From positions 62,001-126,000 of the forward strand of contig NZ_JACJTD010000015.1 of the NCBI RefSeq assembly GCF_014698505.1: 64,000 bases of DNA, given 5' to 3'. Shown here one piece after another: positions 27,830-38,253 of this stretch. The stretch comes from Nostoc foliaceum FACHB-393 (lineage in GTDB: Bacteria; Cyanobacteriota; Cyanobacteriia; Cyanobacteriales; Nostocaceae). A model generated the notes under the pieces. The model made no database searches, was not told where the DNA came from, and worked only from the letters and a program-made list of their open reading frames with translations. A program made the translations under genes and the position numbers. The first letter of the stretch is position 1, and each line of letters begins with the position of its first letter.

Positions 27830-30583
27830 TTACGAATTTCGCGCAGCACCATTAGCCTTCAACTTAGGATAAGCAATCCGTTTATGATGAAATTGTTGCC
27901 AAACATCTACAAATATCTGGGCAATTTTTGACATTTCTTCTCGTGTTAGTCCTGAATCAACGAGTTGATTGTCTTGCCATTTGGCACGTAGAATATTATT
28001 TAGCATTGTTAAAGCTTGCTCGGTGGAAACATCTTTAACCGATCGCTTTCCCTCTCCAGAGGGAGACGATCCGCGAAGGGGACGCTTACCTGAAGCCGAT
28101 GCTTCGAGCGATCGCAGCGCCGCTTCGCAAGAATCTGCTAACATCACAATTCCTGTTTCCCGCGATTGGGGAATCGGGCCATCGTAGCGAAAATCTGCGT
28201 CGTCTACTGTTAAACTCGGATCTTCCTGAGCCATTTGCTGGGCTTGGTGATGGAAATAAGCAATTAGCATCGTTCCCTGATGCTCTGGAATAAAAGCTTG
28301 AATTGCTGTAGGTAAAAGGTGTTTACGCGCCATCACCAACCCTTCAGTTACGTGCTTTTTGATAATTTCTGCACTCTTCCAAGGGTCTTTAATCTCAGTA
28401 TCATGTTTATTCGGCCCCCCCATTTGATTTTCAATAAAGCCAAGAGGGTCATGCATTTTGCCAATATCGTGATATAATGTGCCAGCCCTTACTAGTTCAA
28501 CATTGCATCCTAGTTGTTTGGCAGCAGCTTCGGCAAGGGTAGCCACAAGCAACGTATGTTGAAAAGTTCCAGGAGTTTCAGTAGCAAGTCGTTTTAATAA
28601 AGGGCGGTTAGGATTTGCCAGTTCTGCTAGGCGGATTGGGGTAACTAAATCAAAAACTTTTTCTAGATAAGGACTCAAGCCTAAGGCGACAACACTCCAG
28701 CCTAAACCGGATAAAGCAAACAATCCGGCTTCTCGGAGGACGATATACCAAGTTGAACCAAATGCTTGACCAATTAAGATTTTAACAACCAGATAAATGC
28801 CGCCTTGAGTTAAAGCGATCGCAACACCTAATAATGCTAATTCTTCACGCGATCGTAATCGTTGTGCTATGTAACTACCTAATATTCCACCCCCTGCACC
28901 AGCTAAAAGCGCAGCCTTGCTCATATCCGAGCTAATAGCCAATATCGGTAACAGCATTCCTACAACTGTTAACCCTAAAGTGGGGCCGTAAAAACTTCCC
29001 AATAATAAACCAAGGGCGCTCCAGGTGGTATAAGGCAATCCTAGCGTGATCACTCCTGGAACACTCAGAGTCAGCAGTAACACCAACAAGCGATCGCGTT
29101 GTCGCAATTCGTAATCTACATGCCGTTCTACCCAGACAAAAATGCCAATGGCGATCGCAATAACGCCTGCTAACTTCAGCAACGCCTGCCATTTTACCTC
29201 CCGGCGAATCAGGTGATAATGCTCCAGCACCTCAAAGTTCCATGCAGTAATTTGCTCTCCTTTTTTGACAATCACCTCACCACGCCGGATCTTCTCCATC
29301 ACAGGCGGCACTCCAGCAGCAGCCTTTTGAGCGTTTTCTCTTGTTTGTTCTTCATCGTTTTGCAGATTTGGCTTAAGTACAGCTAACAACAGCTTCTTTG
29401 CCAAAGGTTCAGCGGATTCTGGCACAAAGGTCTGCAATTGTAAACTCACCGCATCTTGTAAAATATTTTTTGGCAGTCCATGTGGGATGCCTTGTGTGAG
29501 AATCCGCTCTGCGCTCTGATGGATTCCCATTTGTGTTCTTTCCCATTCCACATCTGACAAATCCAAAAAAAGAGATTCCTCGTATACTGCTTCTGAGGTA
29601 ACAGTCTCTAACTGTAAAAGTTTGGTATTGGCCTGGGTGTACCTTTGGCGGACTTGAGAAATTAGGGCAATCAGTAAAGACAAGTTTTTCTCAGAAGTTG
29701 TAATGAGGTAAGATTCTAGCTCGGCTTTTGCTTGAGTAAAGTCAGTGTTTTGAGAAAAATCAACTGACTCTGTTTTCTGTGGTGTTGGTGTTGTGCTCGG
29801 CTGGCGTTCCTGATTGGGTGCAGCTATTGATGATGGATGGGATGAGGCGGCGGTTCGTCCCGTTATTTTCCTCTGCTGATTTTTAGTATTTTCTATAGCC
29901 AACAGCAGTGCTTGCCATTCCGAGTCAGGGCAAGAGCGGAGGTAACGTTGGCTAGAGATGGACAAAACTAAAGGATCAAAAAAAGGAAAAGCTCCAGCAA
30001 CAGCGCGAATTTCGTTGCCATCATCCAGAAGTTGTTGCAATTTTCCGTTGATTTGTTCATTCATTTGCGAATCAACCATCAACACTTGTAAGGAGCTTTT
30101 ACTAACGGCTTTGCGCTCGGCTTCTGTTTTTTTCTGATCTTCGATGCTAGCTGTGTAAGGGGCTGTAATCGTTTGGGGTGCGGGATTCCCTACTTGGAGT
30201 TGGGTCTGGTTGTATAATTTATGCCCCATAACGCCTGTGAGGGACAGTACAGCGATCGCTAAAATTACCAAGGAACGCTGTTCATGTAACCAATCTAAAC
30301 CGATTGTATAAATACTACTCTTAGCTTTGAGCGATTTTGCCTTTGACTGGAGCGCTCTTTCTTGTTTTCGGAGATGCTTACGGCGGGCTACACCTACGCT
30401 TTTATCATTGGTTTTTGAGAAAAATAAGATTACATTCTTAAGGGCAGTCCTTAAAAGTTCCCTTCTATGGCTTTTGCTTTTGGGATTTCTCATTAACTTT
30501 CCCTTACGGCGTAGTCCTTTGTACTGTCGCCGCCAGTAAGTCAATTGCTGGGTTAAGAACTGCAAAAATTGCTGCATTTTCAT
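27830..30583 (-). CDS. 7TM-HD phosphohydrolase, PgpH-like (putative c-di-AMP phosphodiesterase)
   Basis: About 917 residues from ATG 30583 (TTG 30619 would add 12). After a basic cytoplasmic N-terminus and a membrane helix (LVILAIAVLSLTGVMG) comes an extracytoplasmic 7TMR-HDED domain, then about seven membrane helices, then a cytoplasmic HD domain with GTFQHTLLVATLAEAAA, LYHDIGKMHDP and HHQ. PgpH proteins in Firmicutes and cyanobacteria hydrolyse c-di-AMP. An in-frame repeat-derived insertion (about 20 residues, SASGKRPLRGSSPSGEGKR) sits after EAALRSLEA near the C-terminal end of the HD domain, encoded at about 28040-28105. Confidence 0.9.
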   Translation of the reverse strand: MKMQQFLQFLTQQLTYWRRQYKGLRRKGKLMRNPKSKSHRRELLRTALKNVILFFSKTNDKSVGVARRKHLRKQERALQSKAKSLKAKSSIYTIGLDWLHEQRSLVILAIAVLSLTGVMGHKLYNQTQLQVGNPAPQTITAPYTASIEDQKKTEAERKAVSKSSLQVLMVDSQMNEQINGKLQQLLDDGNEIRAVAGAFPFFDPLVLSISSQRYLRSCPDSEWQALLLAIENTKNQQRKITGRTAASSHPSSIAAPNQERQPSTTPTPQKTESVDFSQNTDFTQAKAELESYLITTSEKNLSLLIALISQVRQRYTQANTKLLQLETVTSEAVYEESLFLDLSDVEWERTQMGIHQSAERILTQGIPHGLPKNILQDAVSLQLQTFVPESAEPLAKKLLLAVLKPNLQNDEEQTRENAQKAAAGVPPVMEKIRRGEVIVKKGEQITAWNFEVLEHYHLIRREVKWQALLKLAGVIAIAIGIFVWVERHVDYELRQRDRLLVLLLTLSVPGVITLGLPYTTWSALGLLLGSFYGPTLGLTVVGMLLPILAISSDMSKAALLAGAGGGILGSYIAQRLRSREELALLGVAIALTQGGIYLVVKILIGQAFGSTWYIVLREAGLFALSGLGWSVVALGLSPYLEKVFDLVTPIRLAELANPNRPLLKRLATETPGTFQHTLLVATLAEAAAKQLGCNVELVRAGTLYHDIGKMHDPLGFIENQMGGPNKHDTEIKDPWKSAEIIKKHVTEGLVMARKHLLPTAIQAFIPEHQGTMLIAYFHHQAQQMAQEDPSLTVDDADFRYDGPIPQSRETGIVMLADSCEAALRSLEASASGKRPLRGSSPSGEGKRSVKDVSTEQALTMLNNILRAKWQDNQLVDSGLTREEMSKIAQIFVDVWQQFHHKRIAYPKLKANGAARNS

Positions 30584-30910
30584 TATTTCTGCCTGTAATT
30601 GCTGACTTTGATAGCTCAAAATGAGACAATCATCAGGGAAGTTTGATCTGCTGCTATTGCAACTACGGTGGTGGAGGCTAGTTAAAGCTGATTTGCCACA
30701 ATAGCTACCTACAGAATTAGTCCGAGGGTTTGCTGAAAAATTCTAGTATATAAGACTAATACACTATAAGGTGATTCTGCCCCAAGCCTTGTTAATTGAG
30801 ATGTTAGCTGGATTTGCGCCAAGCTGTACGACTTAGTTTTTTTAGTATATTGGCTAGATTAGTAATTTTCGGCGTTTAATACCCGCACCGTTGTTCGGTG
30901 AAATATAGGA

Positions 30911-31855
30911 TTAACGCGACCGAATAACGCGAGGAGCTGCGTAAACTGAAAGCAGAGCCACCTCACATTCCTCCTCTGTTAATTCCCTTGGCTTTAAAGC
31001 AATATCATACACTCCTGACCATACCGCCACAAATGCATCGGTCAATTCTAACATTTGGGAAAAGCTAGTTAATCCCCATGTTGGAGAATTTCTCTGTAAC
31101 AGCAAGACTTGCCAATTTACGGGAATTCCGCTTATACCGTTATATGCTCCTGATAAAGCACCAGTAATTGCACTTATAGCCTGTGACTTTAGAGGCGTAG
31201 TATCTTGCACATTAAAATTGCTATTGTGAGTAGCCTGCAAAAGTGACAGGCGAAAGTCTTCCAAGGTACTCAAAAAGCAATAAAATGCCATAGCGATACT
31301 GTGACTGAATTTTTCTTCTCTAGCAAACTCAGCTTGCGCTCTTGACAATCCAGCCCCTTGCTCTAACAAACTCTGAACTTTTAATAATTTTTTTGGTATT
31401 GATGTCGGCGTTTCTCCGAGAAAAGAAATTATTTGCGGAATAAGGGTTAAGGGGTGGAGTTTTTCAGTTAGAGCAAGAGCGATCGCATATCCTACTGCTA
31501 GTGTTCCATCACGTACTACTAGGTCATCCTCCCAAATTTTTAGCACATGCAGCAAGTTTTGCCGGAGCTTAATCGGATTTTCGTGAAAAAAAAGTGCTAC
31601 TGGTAGTGTGGCAATAATTATTTTTGTTGATATGTCATCAGCTGCGGCTATGTGAAGAGATTCTTGTTGCTGACGCCCTACCCAATCATCTAAATCTAAT
31701 CTACCCAACTCAATCAAACTCTGGGTACCCAGAACCGCCATTCTGCCCAAATCTGAGTAACTCTGAGACTGTATTTTACCACCAGCGGCTAAACTTCCCC
31801 CCAGGAATGCTCCGAGTAAAGTACCTCTAAACCGACTTATAGGAGAATAACGCAT
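30911..31855 (-). CDS. ADP-ribosylglycohydrolase-like protein, probably degenerate
   Basis: The 314-residue protein resembles the ARH/DraG fold: FRGTLLGAFLGGSLAAGG at the start, VRDGTLAVGYAIALAL, and ITGALSGAYNGISGIPVNW near residue 240. The acidic metal-binding motifs of active hydrolases (GDDT-like near the N-terminus and D-x-D-T near the C-terminus) are not visible, so activity is doubtful. It is a known type of cyanobacterial protein as far as I recall. The spacer 30620-30910 before the HD gene shows no gene. Confidence 0.72.
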   Translation of the reverse strand: MRYSPISRFRGTLLGAFLGGSLAAGGKIQSQSYSDLGRMAVLGTQSLIELGRLDLDDWVGRQQQESLHIAAADDISTKIIIATLPVALFFHENPIKLRQNLLHVLKIWEDDLVVRDGTLAVGYAIALALTEKLHPLTLIPQIISFLGETPTSIPKKLLKVQSLLEQGAGLSRAQAEFAREEKFSHSIAMAFYCFLSTLEDFRLSLLQATHNSNFNVQDTTPLKSQAISAITGALSGAYNGISGIPVNWQVLLLQRNSPTWGLTSFSQMLELTDAFVAVWSGVYDIALKPRELTEEECEVALLSVYAAPRVIRSR

Positions 31856-32005
31856 ATAATTTTGGATTTTGGATTTAATAATTAATCCAACATGAGTTCG
31901 ATAAAACTCTCAGAAGTCTTTTGATTCAGCCCATTAGGCAAAAACCATATGAGCCGTTGAACTCACATTAATCCAAATTCCGAAACCTTCAACTTTAAAA
32001 TCGAT

Positions 32006-32506
32006 TCATTTTTCATCTTTTCTTAAAAAAGTTACCAAAGCTTGTAAGCCCAACAAGTAACTTTGGACACCAAAACCACTTATTTGCCCTATCGCTACAG
32101 GGGCGATGTATGAATGATGGCGAAAATCTTCCCGACGGTAAATATTACTCAGATGTACTTCTACTGTGGGTAAGTTAACAGCAGCGATCGCATCTCGCAA
32201 TGCCACACTTGTGTGCGTATATGCCCCTGCATTAATCAAGATTCCCTGATATATTCCTAATGCGCCATGAATAGTATCTACCAATATTCCTTCATGATTT
32301 GACTGCACAGAAAAAACTTTCGCCTGTATCTTGAAACCCTCTTCTTCTAACAGGCGGTTAATTTCAGCCAGTGTCAACGAACCATAAATTCCTGGTTCTC
32401 GCTGTCCTAGCAAATTTAAGTTAGGCCCATGCAGTGCCAGAATGCTTAAGGGTTGCAAAGTCGAGTTCAGCACTTTTGGTCTAGTGGCGACGACGCGAGC
32501 GGTCAT
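32006..32506 (-). CDS. aroQ: Type II 3-dehydroquinate dehydratase
   Basis: AroQ dehydrates 3-dehydroquinate to 3-dehydroshikimate in the shikimate pathway. The 166-residue protein has LHGPNLNLLGQREPGIYG with the catalytic tyrosine, QSNHEG, INAGAYTHTSVALRDA, VEVHLSNIYRREDFRH and ISGFGVQSY. About 20 residues precede the conserved start, so a slightly later start is possible. The 5' end overlaps a 46-codon gene by 26 bp on the same strand. Confidence 0.95.
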   Translation of the reverse strand: MTARVVATRPKVLNSTLQPLSILALHGPNLNLLGQREPGIYGSLTLAEINRLLEEEGFKIQAKVFSVQSNHEGILVDTIHGALGIYQGILINAGAYTHTSVALRDAIAAVNLPTVEVHLSNIYRREDFRHHSYIAPVAIGQISGFGVQSYLLGLQALVTFLRKDEK

Positions 32507-32621
32507 TCACAGGAATCGGAATCAATTCCGGTTCCGGTTCAGCCTCTGGCCCTAACAGGCTTTCAATTAACCTACGTGCTAATTCCTTAACCTTTTCCAG
32601 CACCTTTTCTATATAGTCCAT
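32481..32621 (-). CDS. Small charged protein overlapping aroQ
   Basis: ATG 32621 is preceded by AGGAG about ten bases upstream and opens a 46-codon frame. The product is an amphipathic helix (MDYIEKVLEKVKELARRL) followed by an acidic Pro/Glu segment (EAEPEPELIPIPV) and a basic end (RSRRRH). It overlaps the aroQ start by 26 bp, suggesting translational coupling. It looks like a conserved short cyanobacterial protein; function unknown. Confidence 0.6.
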   Translation of the reverse strand: MDYIEKVLEKVKELARRLIESLLGPEAEPEPELIPIPVNDRSRRRH

Positions 32622-32878
32622 GAACTGACCGCTCCTGAGATACTACCTCAATTTTTGATTAACAGGTACGCAGAAAATGGCATATTTTCGCACCTCTGGC
32701 TTCCAACCGGGCTGATACACAATCCCGTGTTTGGGACATAAGCCACTTCTAAAATTTGGCGTTGTGTTTTCCCTTACTTTTTAGAGTATCACACTTGCAA
32801 CCTACTGAACTGCATCCTATCAAGGATGAATATAAGGGTCAAGAGTTAAGGATCGGACTTTGGACTCTTGACTTGCAA

Positions 32879-35527
32879 TTAACCTTCTGTCACCTTTTTT
32901 TTCGCAGTGGTTGTTGACTTAGCAGTTGACTTAGATTTGGAACTCGTTGATTTACTCGTTTTGCGAGTCGATTTTGCTGTCGATGCTTTAGCTGACAACA
33001 AGTTCAGCGCCTCAGCCAGGGTTATATTTTCTACCGTTTGTCCTTCTGGAATACTCACATTAGTTTTGCCATGCTTGATGTAAGGACCATAGGGGCCATC
33101 GTAGATGTTAATTGTTTCTCCGTCTTCTGGATGTGTACCCAATTCGCGTAAGGCTGCCTTGGACTTGCTGTTGGTGGAACTGCGTCCCTTTTTTGGCTCA
33201 GACAATAATTCCAATGCACGTTCTAAGCTAATTGTCAATACATTGTCAGCAGCTTTAAGGGAACGGTAATCTTTTCCCTCTTTACCCTGGTCATGAACGA
33301 CATAAGGGCCAAAACGTCCTAAACTTGCTTGGATTTTGCCACTAGTGACTGGATGAACTCCTAATGTCCGGGGTAGTGCCAACAGACCAACAGCCATTTC
33401 CAGGGTAACGGTTTCTGGGGTAACACCTTTGAGTAGGGAGGCTTGTTTCGGTTTGGGGTTTTCGTCGGTTTTGTCACCCAATTGAACATAGGGCCCGTAA
33501 GCACCAATTTTTACATAAATCGGTTCGCCAGTTTCGGGATGCCGACCTACCTGGTCAGGGCCTGTGGTTTTTTGCCGCAGCAATACTTCTACCTGTTTGG
33601 GGTCGAGGTCTGCTGGTGTCAGGTCTTTGGGAATTGAGGCGGTGATAACTCCCTCACCATTTTCGACCTCAATGTAGGGGCCATATTTACCAATGCGGAC
33701 TTTGGCATCTAGATTCTCCAGTTCTACAGTCCTAGCTTTGGTGGCATCAATTTGACTTTCCCGTTCTTTTACCAGAGTTTCCAGCCCTTTCTCTCCCAGA
33801 TAGAATTGCTGCAAGTAGGGTAGCCATTTTGCTTCACCTGTGGCAATGTCATCAAGGGTTTGCTCCATCTTCGAGGTGAAGCTGGGATCAACGATGTCCG
33901 GGAAATGTTTTTCCAGCAAGTCGGTGACGGCGAAAGCGGTGAAGGTAGGAATGAGAGCGTTACTCACCAAATGGGCATAACCCTTGTCAATGATGGTGCC
34001 AATGATGCTGGCGTAGGTACTGGGACGACCGATACCTTCGCTTTCCAAGGTTTTCACCAAAGTCGCTTCGGTATATCTAGCTGGCGGTTGGGTTTCGTGC
34101 CCGACGGCTTCCAATTCTGTACAATCCGGATGATCTCCCACTTTCAGATTGGGCAAAATTACTTCCTGATCTTCCAGTGCTGCTTCCGGGTCGTCTGAGC
34201 CTTCAACATAGGCACGTAAGTATCCTGGAAATTCAATCCGTTTGCCAGAAGAACGAAATCCAGCATCCTCAACTTGCAATTGCACAGTAATTTGAGTTTG
34301 CCGGGAATCAGCCATTTGACAGGCGACAGTCCGCTTCCAAATCAAATCATAAACGGCAAGTTCTCGACCGCCCAAAGCAGTTTCTTGGGGGGTACGGAAG
34401 GTGCTACCCGCTGGACGAATTGCTTCGTGCGCCTCTTGTGCGCCTTTGGATTTGGTGGTGTATTGCCGGGGTTGGGGACTAAGGTATTGTTGACCGTAAA
34501 GCTTTTCTACACAACTCCGAGCAGCTGCGATCGCTTGATCTGACAAATGCACCGAATCTGTCCGCATATAGGTAATATACCCCTGCTCGTACAAATTCTG
34601 GGCAACCCGCATTGTGTCACGCGCTGAGAGGCGCAATTTCCGGTTAGATTCTTGTTGCAGGGTTGAGGTGGTGAACGGTGGCGCAGGTTTGCGCGTCACT
34701 GGGCGTTCCTCCATGTCGGTAACACTCCAGGTTTTCCCAGTTAGGCGTTCCTTGAGCGCTACCGCTTGGTCTTCGTTGAGCAGCAAGACATTGCGACCTG
34801 CGGTAATTTGTCCGGTTGTTGCGTCAAAATCGCTGCCGTTAGCGATTTTGGTTCCTGCCAATGTGACCAACTGGGAAGCAAAGGGGGTTTTTTCCTTTGA
34901 CAAACTGGCTTTCAAATCCCAGTATGTACCTTCATGGAAAGCACGGCGTTGGCGTTCCCTAGTGACTAAAAGCCGCACGGCTACAGATTGCACTCGGCCG
35001 GCGGATAATCCCCAGGCGATTTTTTTCCATAGCAGTGGAGATAGGGTATAGCCTACCAGTCGATCTAAAATCCGCCGCGTTTCTTGGGCGCGAACCAACT
35101 GCTCATCGATATTACGGCAATTTTTCAGAGCTTTTTTGATCGCCTCTTGGGTAATTTCGTGAAACACCATCCGTTTAGTCGGAACTTTCGGCTTCAGCAA
35201 TTGGTATAAATGCCAACTAATGCTTTCACCTTCCCGGTCTTCGTCCGTTGCCAGAATCAGTTCATCTACATCTTTGAGGGCATCTTTGAGCTGGGTAACA
35301 ATTTTCTTTTTGTCTTTCGGGACAACATACACCGGTTCAAAGTCGGCGTCCACATTTACCCCTAGCTGCGCCCATGATTCCCCTTTGACGGCAGCGGGAA
35401 TTTCACTAGCCGACTGGGGGAGGTCACGCACATGACCCATAGACGCCTCCACCCGATAGCCTGATGGCAGGTAGTTGCGAATGGTACGAGCTTTGGTTGG
35501 AGATTCGACGATGACGAGAGTTGACAT
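32879..35527 (-). CDS. topA: DNA topoisomerase I
   Basis: TopA relaxes negative supercoils by a type IA strand-passage reaction. The 882-residue protein has the Toprim domain ([30 protein letters not shown]), the active-site tyrosine region [14 protein letters not shown] and [25 protein letters not shown]. Instead of C-terminal zinc fingers it has repeated beta modules with [26 protein letters not shown] and PYGPYIKHG, as in cyanobacterial and actinobacterial enzymes, then a Ser/Thr/Lys-rich tail. ATG at 35527. Confidence 0.96.
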   Translation of the reverse strand: MSTLVIVESPTKARTIRNYLPSGYRVEASMGHVRDLPQSASEIPAAVKGESWAQLGVNVDADFEPVYVVPKDKKKIVTQLKDALKDVDELILATDEDREGESISWHLYQLLKPKVPTKRMVFHEITQEAIKKALKNCRNIDEQLVRAQETRRILDRLVGYTLSPLLWKKIAWGLSAGRVQSVAVRLLVTRERQRRAFHEGTYWDLKASLSKEKTPFASQLVTLAGTKIANGSDFDATTGQITAGRNVLLLNEDQAVALKERLTGKTWSVTDMEERPVTRKPAPPFTTSTLQQESNRKLRLSARDTMRVAQNLYEQGYITYMRTDSVHLSDQAIAAARSCVEKLYGQQYLSPQPRQYTTKSKGAQEAHEAIRPAGSTFRTPQETALGGRELAVYDLIWKRTVACQMADSRQTQITVQLQVEDAGFRSSGKRIEFPGYLRAYVEGSDDPEAALEDQEVILPNLKVGDHPDCTELEAVGHETQPPARYTEATLVKTLESEGIGRPSTYASIIGTIIDKGYAHLVSNALIPTFTAFAVTDLLEKHFPDIVDPSFTSKMEQTLDDIATGEAKWLPYLQQFYLGEKGLETLVKERESQIDATKARTVELENLDAKVRIGKYGPYIEVENGEGVITASIPKDLTPADLDPKQVEVLLRQKTTGPDQVGRHPETGEPIYVKIGAYGPYVQLGDKTDENPKPKQASLLKGVTPETVTLEMAVGLLALPRTLGVHPVTSGKIQASLGRFGPYVVHDQGKEGKDYRSLKAADNVLTISLERALELLSEPKKGRSSTNSKSKAALRELGTHPEDGETINIYDGPYGPYIKHGKTNVSIPEGQTVENITLAEALNLLSAKASTAKSTRKTSKSTSSKSKSTAKSTTTAKKKVTEG

Positions 35528-35612
35528 GGAAATTTCAATAAAAAGAATAGCTACTAAGCTAAACAGTCAAATTGAGGTAATTTTTGCAAATTGTCAAGAT
35601 AAAAGGTCACGC

Positions 35613-35807
35613 TTAGGGCGGTGATTTAATCCTCACATAAACTGCCTGCTTGGGATAAAATATGCTGAACTTATTGCCCAGTCTATCCCAGAGGTTAAAG
35701 GAGGGGAACGCTGGGTGTGAAGTTCCAGCTATTTCAATCTTTAACTTATCTAACGCATAATTGGCGACTACAGTTTTCAAAATACCCCGCAAGAAGTGTA
35801 ATTTCAT
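35613..35807 (-). CDS. Possible 64-residue protein upstream of topA
   Basis: ATG 35807 opens a frame with ordinary-looking composition (MKLHFLRGILKTVVANYAL, then FNLWDRLGNKFSIFYPKQAV). I do not recognise it and it has no clear ribosome binding site. The rest of the 35528-35941 spacer shows nothing else. Confidence 0.25.
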   Translation of the reverse strand: MKLHFLRGILKTVVANYALDKLKIEIAGTSHPAFPSFNLWDRLGNKFSIFYPKQAVYVRIKSPP

Positions 35808-35941
35808 TGGGGAATAGGGAATGGCGAGTGGAGACAAGGAAAATAACCAATGCTCAATGCCTAAGAGCTTGTGCCAAAATTAAATCAAATTTGAGAGCAA
35901 AAGCGAAGTAGGGTTTGTACCCATGTCAGGAAAGCAAAACC

Positions 35942-36235
35942 ATGCGACCAATTCGTCAAGGTGATGTAATATTACTGCCTGTGCAGCAAATTGAAGGACA
36001 AAAAATACCTCACTTAACTTTGGCAGAAGGCAAAGTTACAGGGCACAAGCATCGCATTACTGAGGGAAATACAGAATTATACGAGAAAGATAGCACACTC
36101 TATTTACGTGTGTTTTCAGAGTTGGCATTGCTTGCCCATGAGGAGCATAAAGCTATTTCTATTCCCCAAGGTGACTGGATGGTGAATATTCAACGGGAAT
36201 ATGAGCTTGAAGGTTGGCGTTATGTCGCTGATTGA
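35942..36235 (+). CDS. Conserved protein of unknown function (partner of a DUF6745 gene)
   Basis: About 97 residues from ATG 35942: MRPIRQGDVILLPVQQI, then EGKVTGHKHRITEGN and a C-terminal GDWMVNIQREYELEGWRYVAD. The HKH and EEH segments could bind metal, but this is speculation. The protein type usually accompanies DUF6745 proteins, and the wreck of such a gene follows immediately downstream, so the pair has lost its second member here. Confidence 0.72.
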   Translation: MRPIRQGDVILLPVQQIEGQKIPHLTLAEGKVTGHKHRITEGNTELYEKDSTLYLRVFSELALLAHEEHKAISIPQGDWMVNIQREYELEGWRYVAD

Positions 36236-36239
36236 AAAG

Positions 36240-37035
36240 TTAACGCCTCAGTAAGAGGCTTTAATTCCAGTTTATCGCCAGAAGTGGAGAGCGATCGCGC
36301 TTTCAACTGAGCGGATTGATAAAGAAAAGGTAGAGGAAGTTGTTAAAGCTGCATATACAGCTATCGGTAAACAACAGCCGGAAATTATTTTTTGTAACAG
36401 TCTTGATGCTGGGTTTAAAATTATTAAAAAACAACATAATAAATTAAATTGGAATAGCATAAACTTAAACAACAAGTTTATTAACACATTTATTCAAATT
36501 TAACTAATACGGGTTTAAATTTTTCCTATCAAATAAATACGCAAATAATTAGGCAATTAACTATTTTTGAACGAGGTATTATAGCAGTTATCACTTGGGT
36601 GCAGTACAGTTTTGACCTCTCGCCAAACCTATCTCCTACAAGGAGAGAGGCTTTGAGCGTTACTCCCCAACGCTAGTAGGGAAGGGTCTGGGGGTTAGGT
36701 CTGTATTCCATGCAATTGGTAACCGCTATATTACAGTAGAATATGTATTATAAGATAAATTAAAGTCTAAAATTAAATCTAAAATCATTTTAGACCTTCT
36801 AGCCAGAATTTGCCAATAATTACAAGCTATTGAATTAGATTTTTGGCAAGAATACACGTTATTCAAAATTGATGCTGATGTTGATGAAGAACCAATTTAT
36901 TTATTAAAAATGACTTGCCCTAGCACAAGTTTTATTCACGCCTTGCGAGTTCCACCGAGTATGAACTCAGCGCGTGAAGCAATTCGCTGGGTAAATTGGG
37001 GAATAGAACCAGAAGAATTTGCTGTGCAAACATAA
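36240..37035 (+). pseudogene. DUF6745 protein gene, decayed
   Basis: The 5' piece (36240-36503) reads LTPQ, an in-frame TAA at 36252-36254, then EALIPVYRQKWRAIALSTER and KVEEVVKAAYTAIGKQQPEI before drifting. The 3' piece (about 36800-37035) reads DFWQEYTLFKIDADVDEEPI, YLLKMTCPSTSFIHALRVPP and REAIRWVNWGIEPEEFAVQT before a stop, which is the conserved C-terminus. The middle is deleted and replaced by unrelated repeat sequence near 36590-36720. The nonsense codon fits a CAA to TAA change. Confidence 0.8.
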
Positions 37036-37156
37036 TTGCTTAAGGGACTTTCTGCATTTAGAAATTGTTCATCTAGTTAAAAAAATCTCACACATAGCTG
37101 TTTTTTATACAAACTAAAATAGAATTATACTGTCATAACCGTGAGTTAAAAACAAC

Positions 37157-37190
37157 AAACCCCTTGAAGTCTAAGGATTTCAAGGGGTTT
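37157..37190 (-). terminator. Terminator of tRNA-Phe
   Basis: AAACCCCTTGAA pairs with TTCAAGGGGTTT around a 10-nt loop. It lies seven bases past the tRNA 3' end in its direction of transcription and is followed by a T-containing tract. Confidence 0.8.
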
Positions 37191-37197
37191 ATTTTGA

Positions 37198-37270
<73 letters not shown>

Positions 37271-37345
37271 TGGGGCTTTTGTGAGCCACGATTAATAAAT
37301 GTAGCAAACATCAAAGAATATAGCAAGGCCTTGGAGAAAAATAAT

Positions 37346-38227
37346 TTATGCAGCTTTCAATCTCAGCTTGAACCAGATGAAAACGGCTACAAATAGTAGA
37401 AACTGCACAAGAACAATACTCGGGCCAGAAGCAAGGTTGAAAATACCTGAGACAATGATGCCAGCAATGCTGCTGATGGAACCAACTATCACCGACATGA
37501 TTAGAAAGCGGCTAAAATGGTGACTCATCAGTTTGGCGGTGGAGGCGGGAATAACCAAAAAGGCATTGACCAGTAAAACACCGACAGCTTTAATCGCTAC
37601 AGCAACGGCGAGTGAAAGCAAGACCACAAAGACATAGCGGTACAATTGGACAGGAATACCTTGAACTTGAGCTACATCGGGGTTAAGGGTCAATAAAATT
37701 TGCTGCCGTAGAGTTGATAGTAAAAATATGCTACCTCCCACAAGTACCAGCAGCGTCAAAATCAAATCTGTGGTATCGATCGCCAGAATATCGCCAAACA
37801 GCACAGCCATCAAGCTGCCACGATATCCTTTTATTAGACTGGTAAGAATTATACCGATCGCTAATGCCCCAGATAGCACTATGCTCAATACGCTATCGCT
37901 ACCTAAGTCGGTTTTGTCGATAAAGTAGAGGACAATAACGCCAAAAACTAAGGTAAAAGGTAACAGCATCCAAGTAGGATTTACTTGTAGCAGCACGCCT
38001 AACGCCACACCTACTAATGCTGCATGACCAACTGCGTGGCTGAAAAAGGACAACTGGCGCAAGGTGACAAAACTACCCAACATTCCACCAAGTATTCCCA
38101 TTAACACAGCACCTACAATCGCACGCTGCATAAAAGGCAATAGGAATAACTCTACCAAGTCATTCCTATTTGCGATCGCAAGCCAAGCTATCTGACAATC
38201 ATTGAAGAAATCTATAATTACTAGCAT
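37346..38227 (-). CDS. znuB: Zinc/manganese ABC transporter permease
   Basis: The 293-residue protein is an ABC-3 family metal permease with about eight hydrophobic segments. MQRAIVGAVLMGILGGMLGSFVTLRQLSF is the typical start of ZnuB/MntB proteins and GHAALVGVALG the typical early loop. ILTLNPDVAQVQGIPV is the cytoplasmic coupling segment. The first 30 residues before MQRAIVG look extra, so the real start may be the ATG near 38130. It is the last gene of znuA-znuC-znuB. Confidence 0.92.
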   Translation of the reverse strand: MLVIIDFFNDCQIAWLAIANRNDLVELFLLPFMQRAIVGAVLMGILGGMLGSFVTLRQLSFFSHAVGHAALVGVALGVLLQVNPTWMLLPFTLVFGVIVLYFIDKTDLGSDSVLSIVLSGALAIGIILTSLIKGYRGSLMAVLFGDILAIDTTDLILTLLVLVGGSIFLLSTLRQQILLTLNPDVAQVQGIPVQLYRYVFVVLLSLAVAVAIKAVGVLLVNAFLVIPASTAKLMSHHFSRFLIMSVIVGSISSIAGIIVSGIFNLASGPSIVLVQFLLFVAVFIWFKLRLKAA

Positions 38228-38253
38228 CTTTCATTGTTTAATTACGAATTATT

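Noticed and set aside
33443..35435. Several plus-strand open frames inside topA
   Set aside because: They are antisense shadows of a well-conserved gene, with no ribosome binding sites or family resemblance.
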